This document shows, piece by piece, positions 31,654 through 38,818 of a DNA stretch of 42,303 bases. The DNA is from MAG-120802 sp049430265 (GTDB taxonomy: Bacteria > Actinomycetota > Actinomycetes > Nanopelagicales > Nanopelagicaceae). Numbering within the stretch: the first letter of the stretch is position 1; each line of letters opens with the position of its first letter. Both the position numbers and the translations under genes were made by a program. The stretch is taken from assembly GCA_049430265.1 (NCBI GenBank), contig JBMTBW010000005.1, positions 1 to 42,303 of the forward strand. The letters run 5' to 3'. The notes under the pieces were generated by a model. It made no database searches and was not told the DNA's origin. It saw nothing but the letters and a program-made list of their open reading frames with translations.

Positions 31654-32246
31654 TTCATTCCTAAAGATCGCTGAATACCTTTTAAAACTTCTGGGAAGGC
31701 TTGCCTTGGCATGAGTCCTTCAATTATTAGTGAGCTTGCGCCGTGGACCGCCGACCAAACCAACGCCTCTCCATTTTGTCTTGCGCTTTTGGTTATTAAC
31801 CCCACTTTTACCAACTCATCAAGGCCCTCAGATAGCAATCTCCAAGCCTTATGATCTTGTGGAACTTCTTGCATTTCGCAGAATCCACCGAATAACAAAC
31901 GATAGAGATTTGGTTCTGCCACTGCCCATTTGAAGTAGGCATTGCCCATCGCTTGGAATCTCTCTCTTGCGCTGCGCATGCCACTTCCAGAGATTTTTGA
32001 TATCGCCTCTTCTTGTAAATCTGCTAATCGTGCAAAGAGAACACTTCCTACCGCAGATATGAGTGCATCCTTGTCCTGGAAGTAGTGATAACTGGCACTT
32101 GGGCTTACACCTACGTCTGCGGATACAGCTCTAAGGGAAAGGTGATCAGGACCATATTTTCGTACCAGAGCAATTGCGGCTTCAACTAGAGCGCTTTCCA
32201 AATCTCCATGATGATAGGGACTTACAACTGCCACTCTCGGAACCAT
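31650..32246 (-). CDS. TetR-family transcriptional regulator
   Basis: 198 residues. The N-terminal helix-turn-helix (LSLRAVSADVGVSPSASYHYF, about 36-56) is typical of TetR, preceded by HGDLESALVEAAIALVRKYG. The C-terminal ligand domain resembles the TetR_C_33/WHG class (YFKWAVAEPNLYRLLFGG, ALVWSAVHGASSLII). The ATG at 32246 is chosen because it is directly followed by the HTH domain and has CATAAT at -12 to -7 with TTGAAC 17 bp upstream. The frame is open 79 codons further, but that part only runs through the divergent promoter and the MMPL gene. It most likely represses the divergent MMPL gene and itself. Confidence 0.92.
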   Translation of the reverse strand: MVPRVAVVSPYHHGDLESALVEAAIALVRKYGPDHLSLRAVSADVGVSPSASYHYFQDKDALISAVGSVLFARLADLQEEAISKISGSGMRSARERFQAMGNAYFKWAVAEPNLYRLLFGGFCEMQEVPQDHKAWRLLSEGLDELVKVGLITKSARQNGEALVWSAVHGASSLIIEGLMPRQAFPEVLKGIQRSLGMK

Positions 32247-32252
32247 GTGGAA

Positions 32253-32281
32253 ATTATGCTCCTTAACTTGACAATGTTCAA
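32253..32281 (-). promoter_or_regulatory. Promoter of the tetR-type gene (leaderless)
   Basis: Minus strand: -35 TTGAAC (32281-32276), 17-bp spacer, -10 CATAAT (32258-32253), ending six bases before the ATG. The -35 lies within the left arm of the inverted repeat. Confidence 0.6.
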
Positions 32282-32296
32282 ATAGGCGCAGATAAT
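32268..32296 (+). promoter_or_regulatory. Sigma70-type promoter of the MMPL gene
   Basis: TTGACA (32268-32273), 17-bp spacer, GATAAT (32291-32296): a near-consensus promoter giving a leader of about 27 nt with the ribosome site GAGAGGG before ATG 32330. Confidence 0.75.
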
Positions 32297-32307
32297 CTGA
32301 ACATTGT
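32271..32307. promoter_or_regulatory. Inverted-repeat operator between tetR and mmpL
   Basis: Perfect 10-bp arms ACAATGTTCA (32271-32280) and TGAACATTGT (32298-32307) are separated by 17 bp. The left arm overlaps both -35 elements; the right arm covers the predicted start point of the MMPL transcript. The left site can be read as a 14-bp quasi-palindrome TTGACAATGTTCAA, so two TetR dimers may bind. This is the expected target of the adjacent regulator. Confidence 0.7.
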
Positions 32308-32329
32308 ATAGATTCACGAGAGGGAAAAA

Positions 32330-34432
32330 ATGTTTGAACGTCTTGGGCACTTAATAGCGAAGCGGAAAAAGTCAGTTCTAACCCTTTTCCTGCTCTCCAC
32401 AATCCTTGCAGGGGCCATTGGTTCTCAAGTCTTTTCTCGCTTTGATACCGGTGGATATATGGATCCCAATAGTGACTCAGCAAAAGTTTGGGAGTATCTG
32501 GATGAAACTTTTAAGGTTAAGGATCCAGCAGTTGTATTGGTAGTCGATGGAAAAGAAAAGTCGGCTGATGATCCAAGCGTAGTTGCTACTGCACAGAAAA
32601 TTGAAGCCAGCCTTAGAAGCGAACCAAGCGCTGAAAACGTTCTTTCTTATTGGTCGGCAGGTGGCGCTCCCTCACTAAAAAGCAAAGATGGAACTTCTGC
32701 ATTTATATTCGTATATCTAAAGTCAACGGACTTTACTGAGATAGATAAACTTGGCGGGCTTTATCAAGAAAAGTACGATGGAGCTTTTGAAGGCGTTGAA
32801 GTCTATGCATCTGGCGGAGCAGTATTTGCAAATGCTATTAATGGCCGAATTCAAAATGATCTAAAGATCTCCGAGGCTATCTCAATCCCACTTACATTCC
32901 TACTTCTTTTATTTGTATTTGGAGCCATGGCAGCATCTGCTATGCCTCTAATTGTTGGAATCACAGCAATCTTAGGAACATTCCTAGTTATGTTCCTACT
33001 TACTCTAGTTACCGATGTAAGCATTTTTGCTTTGAATTTGACTACCGGACTTGGGTTGGGCTTAGGAATTGATTACGCTCTATTGGTAGTTAATAGATTC
33101 CGAGAAGAATTAGCTAAAGGTCTTGATAATGAAAGCGCAATAGTAAATACCCTTCGAACTGCTGGAAAGACTGTCTTTTACTCCGGAGTTACCGTTGTTC
33201 TTACACTCTTATCACTTACATTCTTTCCACAGAATTTCTTAAAATCGATGGGTTATGCCGGAGCTGCAGTAGTTGCTCTTGCCGTCGTTGGAGCGCTCAT
33301 CCCTCTACCAGCAATTCTGGCTTTATTGGGAACAAAAATTAATAAAGGCGTAGTCCGTAAAGGTGGAATAGTTCAAAAAGAAGATGGAAGGTGGTCAAAG
33401 GTTGCGCGATTTGTGATGAGAAGACCGATCAGCGTAATAACTGCATCCTTAGCGGTGCTCTTCTTGATGATTGCTCCAATAGCCAATATTAAATTCTCTC
33501 AAGTAGATAGTGGAGTTCTTCCTAGAGATGATCGGGCATATATTGCATCTGAATTTATTGCCGAGGAATTTCCTGGCCAAGAGAGCAATCCGATTGAAAT
33601 AGTCTTTCCAAATGGCGCATCACAGACCGGTGAGATCAACGCATTTGTAAACCGAGTTTCACTAACTGAAGGCATAACTCGAGTTGGCCAAGTAGAACAA
33701 GCTGGAGAAAGTGCGCGCGTGGTTGCAATTCATTCGATGCAGCCAAGAACTAGTGAAGGCGAGGCTTTAATTAAGGAGCTTCGCAATCTACCCGCACCTA
33801 GTGGAACCTTGATAGGCGGCGCCGCAGCAGATTATGCAGATACACAAAATGCAATCTCTAGCACTCTTCCTGCCGTTCTAGGCTGGATCATAATCACAGT
33901 TCTGCTATTGCTCTTTGCCTTTACTGGCTCAATTCTTCTTCCGATTAAAGCAGTGATATTAAATTTCGTCTCGCTGGCTGCAACCATGGGAGTTCTTACT
34001 TGGGTTTTCATTGATGGAAATCTAAAGTTTCTTGTCGGAGATTTTATTGAAACTGGAGCACTCGATACAAATACCATGGTCTTAATTGCAGTTGTAGCCT
34101 TTGGGTTATCTATGGACTATGAAGTCTTCTTACTCTCGCGAATTAAAGAAGAGCATGATGCTGGCAATTCCAATATTGACTCTGTTGCGATGGGTTTACA
34201 AAAATCAGCACGAATCATCACCGCAGCGGCATTTATTCTGGCAGTGGTCTTTGCTGCCTTCGTTATTAGCGGTGTGACATCAATCAAGATGATGGGATTT
34301 GGCGTTGCTTTCGCAATACTTCTTGATGCTACTTTGATTCGCGCATTTCTAGTGCCAGCTCTTATGAGACTCTTTGGTGACTGGAATTGGTGGGCTCCAC
34401 GCTCGCTCAAGCGCTTCCAAATTAATCACTAA
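32330..34432 (+). CDS. MMPL/RND-family transporter
   Basis: 700 residues in two repeats, each with one membrane helix, an extracytoplasmic domain (FDTGGYMDPNSDSAKVWEYL in the first) and five more helices, including GLGLGIDYALLVVNRFREEL in repeat 1 and AFGLSMDYEVFLLSRIKEEH in repeat 2. The paired Asp-Tyr residues of the two GxxxDY motifs are the expected proton relay. MMPL proteins export lipids, drugs or siderophores across the actinobacterial membrane; the cargo here is unknown. No adaptor gene is nearby. A strong promoter and TetR control suggest inducible expression. Confidence 0.93.
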   Translation: MFERLGHLIAKRKKSVLTLFLLSTILAGAIGSQVFSRFDTGGYMDPNSDSAKVWEYLDETFKVKDPAVVLVVDGKEKSADDPSVVATAQKIEASLRSEPSAENVLSYWSAGGAPSLKSKDGTSAFIFVYLKSTDFTEIDKLGGLYQEKYDGAFEGVEVYASGGAVFANAINGRIQNDLKISEAISIPLTFLLLLFVFGAMAASAMPLIVGITAILGTFLVMFLLTLVTDVSIFALNLTTGLGLGLGIDYALLVVNRFREELAKGLDNESAIVNTLRTAGKTVFYSGVTVVLTLLSLTFFPQNFLKSMGYAGAAVVALAVVGALIPLPAILALLGTKINKGVVRKGGIVQKEDGRWSKVARFVMRRPISVITASLAVLFLMIAPIANIKFSQVDSGVLPRDDRAYIASEFIAEEFPGQESNPIEIVFPNGASQTGEINAFVNRVSLTEGITRVGQVEQAGESARVVAIHSMQPRTSEGEALIKELRNLPAPSGTLIGGAAADYADTQNAISSTLPAVLGWIIITVLLLLFAFTGSILLPIKAVILNFVSLAATMGVLTWVFIDGNLKFLVGDFIETGALDTNTMVLIAVVAFGLSMDYEVFLLSRIKEEHDAGNSNIDSVAMGLQKSARIITAAAFILAVVFAAFVISGVTSIKMMGFGVAFAILLDATLIRAFLVPALMRLFGDWNWWAPRSLKRFQINH

Positions 34433-34447
34433 AGGATTCTGCGCAGG

Positions 34448-34453
34448 TAGAAT
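34448..34453 (+). promoter_or_regulatory. -10 box of purU (leaderless)
   Basis: TAGAAT at -12 to -7 of GTG 34460, within the 27-nt gap after mmpL. Confidence 0.5.
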
Positions 34454-34459
34454 TGATAA

Positions 34460-35299
34460 GTGGATTTAATCGCAACCCTGCAATGCGCTGATCAAAGAGG
34501 CATCGTTCATGCGATGACAAGCTCAGTCTTAGCTTGCCAAGGCAACATCATTGAAAATCAGCAGTTCACAGATCCAGTGACCAATAGCTTTGTTATGCGC
34601 ACTCGCTTTGAAACCATCTCCTCACTTGATACTGCTCGAAAGGTCTTATTTGAAGGGCTCTCAAAATTCAATCCTGACTTAACCATAAGGGATAACGCCT
34701 CACCCAAGCGGGCCTTAGTAATGGTTACTAAAGAGAGCCATTGCCTACGAGATCTGCTCTATTTACTAGAACTTGGCGAATTGCCGATTCAAATCCCTGT
34801 AGTTGTAGGTAATCATGAAGAGTTAAAGAGCTTAGTTGAATCTCACGGCATAAAATTTAGATATCTTCCAGTCTCTAGTGAAAATAAGGCAAGTGCTGAA
34901 ACTCAACTTCTCTCAATTATTGACTCTGAGAAAATTGATTTTCTCGTTTTGGCTCGCTACATGCAGATACTCTCCCCAGATTTCTGCGACAAACTCTCGA
35001 ATCGAATTATTAATATCCATCACTCCTTTCTTCCAGGATTTAAAGGGGCTAAGCCTTATCACCAAGCACATGCAAAAGGTGTAAAGATTATTGGAGCTAC
35101 TGCTCACTTTGTCACCAAAGACTTGGATGAGGGTCCAATTATTGAGCAAGATGTAGCTCATGTTTCTCATGCGTCTACTCCTGAAGAGCTAATTGCTATT
35201 GGCCGCGATATTGAGCGCCGTGTTTTAGCAAAAGCAGTAAAACTTTATGCTGAAGATAGAATATTTATTGTAGGAAATAGAACAGTAATATTTAATTAA
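34460..35299 (+). CDS. purU: Formyltetrahydrofolate deformylase
   Basis: 279 residues. It hydrolyses 10-formyl-THF to THF and formate. An N-terminal ACT domain (about 1-75, LIATLQCADQRGIVHAMTSS) is followed by the formyltransferase-like catalytic domain. The latter has IINIHHSFLPGFKGAKPYHQ (catalytic Asn and His), IGATAHFVTKDLDEGPIIEQ (catalytic Asp) and a C-terminal RRVLAKAVKLYAEDR. Starts at GTG with no ribosome site. With 5-formyl-THF cyclo-ligase in the same window, it belongs to one-carbon balancing. Confidence 0.95.
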   Translation: MDLIATLQCADQRGIVHAMTSSVLACQGNIIENQQFTDPVTNSFVMRTRFETISSLDTARKVLFEGLSKFNPDLTIRDNASPKRALVMVTKESHCLRDLLYLLELGELPIQIPVVVGNHEELKSLVESHGIKFRYLPVSSENKASAETQLLSIIDSEKIDFLVLARYMQILSPDFCDKLSNRIINIHHSFLPGFKGAKPYHQAHAKGVKIIGATAHFVTKDLDEGPIIEQDVAHVSHASTPEELIAIGRDIERRVLAKAVKLYAEDRIFIVGNRTVIFN

Positions 35300-35302
35300 G
35301 TG

Positions 35303-35375
35303 TGTCCTTGGCCGGAGTTGAACCGGCGACCTACCGCTTAGGAGGCGGTTGCTCTATCCACTGAGCTACAAGGAC
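35303..35375 (-). tRNA. tRNA-Arg (anticodon CCT)
   Basis: A complete 73-nt cloverleaf: acceptor GTCCTTG/CAAGGAC, D-stem GCTC/GAGC, anticodon stem ACCGC/GCGGT with loop CTCCTAA (anticodon CCT, codon AGG), T-stem GCCGG/CCGGC with loop TTCAACT and A73. CCA is not encoded. It is convergent with purU, only 3 nt from its stop. Confidence 0.95.
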
Positions 35376-35390
35376 TTATATGTAAATAAA

Positions 35391-35434
35391 TTCACACTCT
35401 ATTCACAGAAAATTACTTTCGTAATAAATGTGAA
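35391..35434. repeat. Nested inverted repeat upstream of tRNA-Arg
   Basis: TTCACA (35402-35407) pairs with TGTGAA (35429-35434), and inside it ATTAC (35412-35416) pairs with GTAAT (35421-35425) around a TTTC loop. A further direct copy of TTCACA lies at 35391-35396, 11 bp away. The 158-nt gap 35376-35533 is AT-rich and holds no convincing gene; this is its main structure, possibly an operator for the divergent tRNA and dehydrogenase genes. Confidence 0.35.
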
Positions 35435-35533
35435 GTATCTAATGATAATTCAATATTTTTACGCGGTAAATTGCTTAATTCAATGCTTTCAGATAGCCTA
35501 ACGCTCAATCTCGTTTGGAGTTGATTTCTAATC

Positions 35534-36760
35534 ATGAAAGCCCTAGTAATAGGTGCCGGTGGCGTCGGAAGAGCGATAGCAAATATCGCTGTGCGAAGGC
35601 CCTTTATTACCTCGATGGTAATTGCAGACCGCACCCTCTCGCGCGCCGAAGAAGCCGTATATCGCGTTAAAGACCCGCGCTTTTCTGCAGCTCAGGTAAA
35701 TGCTGCTGAACTTGAAGACCTGCGCGAACTCATTCGCAAAGTCGATCCCGATGTAGTGATTAACGCTGTTGATCCTAGGTTTGTAATGCCAATTTTTCTT
35801 GCTTGCGAAATCGAAAATACTAATTACATCGATATGGCAATGTCTTTATCAAGGCCGCACCCTCACTACCCACATCGTGAAACTGGTGTGAAGTTGGGCG
35901 ATGAACAGTTTGCAAGAGATTGGAATTGGGAAGAGAGAAAGATCTATGCTCTAGTTGGCATGGGTGTAGAGCCTGGAATGAGCGATATCTTTGCTAAATA
36001 TGCCAACGATGAACTCTTCTCCCGAATTGATTCAATAACAGTTCTTGATGGCTCTAACTTAAGAGTCGAAGGTGCAGATTTTGCTCCCTCTTTCTCAATC
36101 TGGACCACTATTGAGGAGTGTTTAAATCCTCCGCTCGTTTGGGAAGATGGTCGCGGTTGGTTTACAACTGAGCCATTTAGCGAGATAGAGGTATTTGATT
36201 TCCCAGAAGGCATTGGACCGGTTGAGTGTGTGAACGTGGAACACGAAGAGGTAGTTCTAATTCCACAAAAGATTGATGCCAAAAAAGTTAACTTTAAGTA
36301 TGGACTGGGAGCTGAGTTCATCCAGATCCTAAAGACCATAAATATGCTGGGAATGGATAAGAAAGAAAATGTAGATGTTCAGGGAGTGTCAGTTTCACCA
36401 AGAGATCTTCTTGCAGCATCACTTCCAGATCCAGCAACTCTTGGATCAAGAATGAAGGGAAAGACTTGCGCTGGAACTTTAGTAAAAGGTTTAGACAAAT
36501 CTGGAAATCCAAAAGCTGTTTACATCTATAACGTAATTGATAATCAGTGGTCCATGAAGGAATATGGCGATCAAGCGGTAGTCTGGCAAACAGCTGTTAA
36601 TCCAATAATTGCAATGGAGTTAATTGAAAAGGGAATTTGGAAGCCAAGAGGGGTAAATGGCCCCGAGTGGTTTGATGCCAAACCTTTCCTTGATTTATTA
36701 GAGGAATATGGCACCTCTTGGCATATCAGAGAAGAAGATGCCAGTAATATCGTAAAGTAA
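35534..36760 (+). CDS. Saccharopine dehydrogenase-fold oxidoreductase
   Basis: 408 residues. The N-terminal Rossmann motif MKALVIGAGGVGRAIANIAV is followed by IADRTLSRAEEAV and the typical VINAVDPRFVMPIFLACEI and NYIDMAMS segments; the mid-domain GMGVEPGMSDIFAKYA corresponds to the GxxPGxxxxxA block of saccharopine/lysine and carboxy(nor)spermidine dehydrogenases. The exact substrate is not clear; candidates are lysine/saccharopine metabolism or a polyamine intermediate, the latter hinted at by the homospermidine synthase 4 kb away. The stop shares one base with the ATG of the next gene, so the two form an operon. Confidence 0.82.
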   Translation: MKALVIGAGGVGRAIANIAVRRPFITSMVIADRTLSRAEEAVYRVKDPRFSAAQVNAAELEDLRELIRKVDPDVVINAVDPRFVMPIFLACEIENTNYIDMAMSLSRPHPHYPHRETGVKLGDEQFARDWNWEERKIYALVGMGVEPGMSDIFAKYANDELFSRIDSITVLDGSNLRVEGADFAPSFSIWTTIEECLNPPLVWEDGRGWFTTEPFSEIEVFDFPEGIGPVECVNVEHEEVVLIPQKIDAKKVNFKYGLGAEFIQILKTINMLGMDKKENVDVQGVSVSPRDLLAASLPDPATLGSRMKGKTCAGTLVKGLDKSGNPKAVYIYNVIDNQWSMKEYGDQAVVWQTAVNPIIAMELIEKGIWKPRGVNGPEWFDAKPFLDLLEEYGTSWHIREEDASNIVK

Positions 36761-37542
36761 TGTCAAAACCGATAGCTTTAATAACTGGAGCCACAGCAGG
36801 TATTGGCGCCTCCTTTGCTGAGCTACTAGCAAAAAAAGGCCATGATCTAGTAATTGTTGCTCGTGATTTAGAGCGATTAAATCAAAATGCTATTAAATGG
36901 AGAGAGAACTTCGGCGTTGAGGTGGAAATTTTAGTTGCTGATCTAAGTCGCGATGAAGATATTAGGCGAGTTGAGCTACGCCTGCAAAATACTTCAAGGC
37001 CGGTTGAAGTATTAATTAATAATGCTGGCTTTGGAATAAAGAAGAGCTTTTTAGTTAGTGATATTTCAGATGAGATTGCCCTACTTGATGTTTTAGTAAC
37101 AGCGCCTATGCGTTTAATGCATGCCATATTGCCCATCATGAAGGCGCGAAATAGCGGAGTAGTAATTAATGTCTCAAGTATTGCTGGCTGGATTGCCAGT
37201 GGAACATATAGCGCAGCCAAGTCCTACCTAACAGTGTTAACCGAGTCCCTTCACACTGAACTTTCGGGTAGCAATGTAAAAGTACTAGCCCTAGCACCTG
37301 GTTACACCAGAACAGAATTTCACCAAAGAGGGAACATGAAAATGAATGGATTGCCCAATTGGCTTTGGCTCACCTCTGAAAAAGTTGCTCAAGATGCCTG
37401 GGACTCAGCCCAAGCTGGAAAAGCTATCTGCATTCCTGGAAGGCAGTATCAAGTGATTTCAATGCTGGCTAGATACGCCCCTAGATCTTGGGTTAGAAAA
37501 CTCGGAATGAACCTTGGCTCTCGCCGAGGGAGAAACAAGTAA
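36760..37542 (+). CDS. Short-chain dehydrogenase/reductase
   Basis: 260 residues, a classical SDR: cofactor loop TGATAGIGASFAELL (about 8-22), NNAGFG (~88-93), the catalytic serine in INVSSIAGW and YSAAK (~150-154), and PGYTRTEF. Acts on an unknown carbonyl or alcohol with NAD(P)H; a basic residue pattern after beta-2 (ARDLERL) favours NADP(H). It begins on the last base of the upstream dehydrogenase gene (TAATG), so it is translationally coupled and may act on the same pathway. The C-terminus is arginine-rich. Confidence 0.9.
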   Translation: MSKPIALITGATAGIGASFAELLAKKGHDLVIVARDLERLNQNAIKWRENFGVEVEILVADLSRDEDIRRVELRLQNTSRPVEVLINNAGFGIKKSFLVSDISDEIALLDVLVTAPMRLMHAILPIMKARNSGVVINVSSIAGWIASGTYSAAKSYLTVLTESLHTELSGSNVKVLALAPGYTRTEFHQRGNMKMNGLPNWLWLTSEKVAQDAWDSAQAGKAICIPGRQYQVISMLARYAPRSWVRKLGMNLGSRRGRNK

Positions 37543-37659
37543 TTTTCCTAACTTCTCAGTAAATTCTCTAGAACTTTACGCATTTCCCTCACCAAAAAAA
37601 CAGAGTTCCCCCTTTAAGATGGCGCCATATAGGTCACTCAACTTTTAAGGAGAATAATT

Positions 37660-38358
37660 GTGCGTAACTCACTAAAGCAACTTGGACGAGGCGCAACCCT
37701 ATTTGCTGCAACCTCCCTACTAATGGCAACCACCGCTGTAATTCCGGCAGAGGCTGCTAATAAGGCTGGAGCCGCTTGCAAAAAAGCTAATGCAAAAACC
37801 AAAATTGGCGGAGATGGATATGTCTGCACTAAGAATCCAACCGTCAAAAATGCAAAGTTAACTTGGGTTTGGGTTGGATGTATCGATTCAAATAAACTTT
37901 ATCTTGAGTCAAGCGCTCGACTAGTAACGATTACTGAGACTGCTGCTCAGGCAGCAACAATGCTCGATACTGAAATCGCTGCTCTAAAAACTGCCGCTCC
38001 TGCTGATGAGGCAGAGGCGAAAGTATTTGATCAGAAAGCCGCTGACGCCAAAGTTAAGCAAGCATCTGCGCTATTGGAAGCTAAAGCTAATACTGATAAC
38101 GCGACAAAAGTTGGAGCAACCACAACAGCTGGAAAGCAATACACAACTAACGCTGCTACTTGGACTAAAGCTGCACGGAGTTATGAACTTGCTGCCAAGA
38201 ACTTTGAAAGATCAGCCGCCAGCCTTCGTGACAAGATTAACGAGGTAGTAAAAAAAGAGAAGCAGAAGGTTAATGTTCTTCAGACTGTTGAAAATACAAA
38301 GTCTGAAGTTAAGTCAACTCTCCAAAATAGAAAGCAGGCCTGCAAGCCTGGTCTATAA
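37660..38358 (+). CDS. Secreted alanine/lysine-rich helical protein of unknown function
   Basis: 232 residues. An N-terminal signal peptide (ending near PAEAANK, residue ~32) is followed by a small cysteine motif, AGAACKKANAKTKIGGDGYV then CTKN and LTWVWVGC, and then by a long alanine-rich helical region with coiled-coil character to the end, closing with a further cysteine. The short Cys-Gly-Tyr-Cys-Trp block resembles modules I associate with exported acI proteins. A GTG start follows AAGGAG at 7 nt. The 117-nt gap upstream holds a GGCGCC palindrome but no clear promoter. Function is unknown; it is likely a surface or periplasmic structural protein. Confidence 0.75.
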   Translation: MRNSLKQLGRGATLFAATSLLMATTAVIPAEAANKAGAACKKANAKTKIGGDGYVCTKNPTVKNAKLTWVWVGCIDSNKLYLESSARLVTITETAAQAATMLDTEIAALKTAAPADEAEAKVFDQKAADAKVKQASALLEAKANTDNATKVGATTTAGKQYTTNAATWTKAARSYELAAKNFERSAASLRDKINEVVKKEKQKVNVLQTVENTKSEVKSTLQNRKQACKPGL

Positions 38359-38366
38359 AGTTTTAG

Positions 38367-38792
38367 TTAGCCAACTGTAACTTTTGTTTTGGTCACTTTC
38401 AGCGCAAGATTCTGAAGTGGGCTTTCTGCAGGTCCCTTAGTAACAGCGCCAGCGATTGAAAAATTCGCAAGGTGATTGTCACATACCCACTTATTGCCAT
38501 CTTTTCTTAAGGGATAACCTTGATGGGTACAAGCTAGGTTTAAAGCCTTAAAAGCAGAGCTAGCTTTTCCAGTTCTTACCAGTGCAATATCTATACCTTG
38601 ATTGTTAGTGAATTGAACTACTCCGCCGACTTTTTTTAGTGCAGGATTTTTTGCGAGGAGGACCTCGACTTTTCCATTCGCTAGCATCTTGACACCACTT
38701 GCAGCAATAGCTTTTTCAGGTATGAATCCGAGCGTGAGAATAGCGAGACCACAAAGTACTGCCCGTCTTGATACATTTTTTTCGCTATCCAT
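38367..38792 (-). CDS. Tat-exported small Rieske (2Fe-2S) protein
   Basis: 141 residues. A twin-arginine signal (NVSRRAVLCGLAILTLGF, ending around AIAAS) is followed by a minimal Rieske domain with cluster-binding CTHQG (Cys, His) and CDNHLANFS (Cys, His), and the later GPAESPLQNL block. Cluster insertion before folding fits Tat export. No cytochrome b or oxygenase subunit is nearby, so the electron partner is unknown. The start is fixed by AAGGGAGAG before ATG 38792; the frame is open further upstream but that part lies in the divergent gene. The end is 8 nt from the convergent secreted-protein gene. Confidence 0.88.
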   Translation of the reverse strand: MDSEKNVSRRAVLCGLAILTLGFIPEKAIAASGVKMLANGKVEVLLAKNPALKKVGGVVQFTNNQGIDIALVRTGKASSAFKALNLACTHQGYPLRKDGNKWVCDNHLANFSIAGAVTKGPAESPLQNLALKVTKTKVTVG

Positions 38793-38806
38793 TCTCTCCC
38801 TTTCAA

Positions 38807-38812
38807 TACCGT
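38807..38812 (+). promoter_or_regulatory. -10 box of the diguanylate cyclase gene (leaderless)
   Basis: TACCGT at -12 to -7 of the second ATG (38819), in the 23-nt gap to the divergent Rieske gene. Confidence 0.45.
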
Positions 38813-38818
38813 TAGATG

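Noticed and set aside
32247..32483. N-terminal extension of the TetR protein by 79 codons
   Set aside because: The stretch covers the divergent promoter/operator and the start of mmpL; TetR proteins begin shortly before the HTH domain.
35413..35634. Possible 73-residue minus-strand ORF upstream of tRNA-Arg
   Set aside because: Half of it is antisense to the dehydrogenase gene, it has no ribosome site, and the sequence has no protein-like features.
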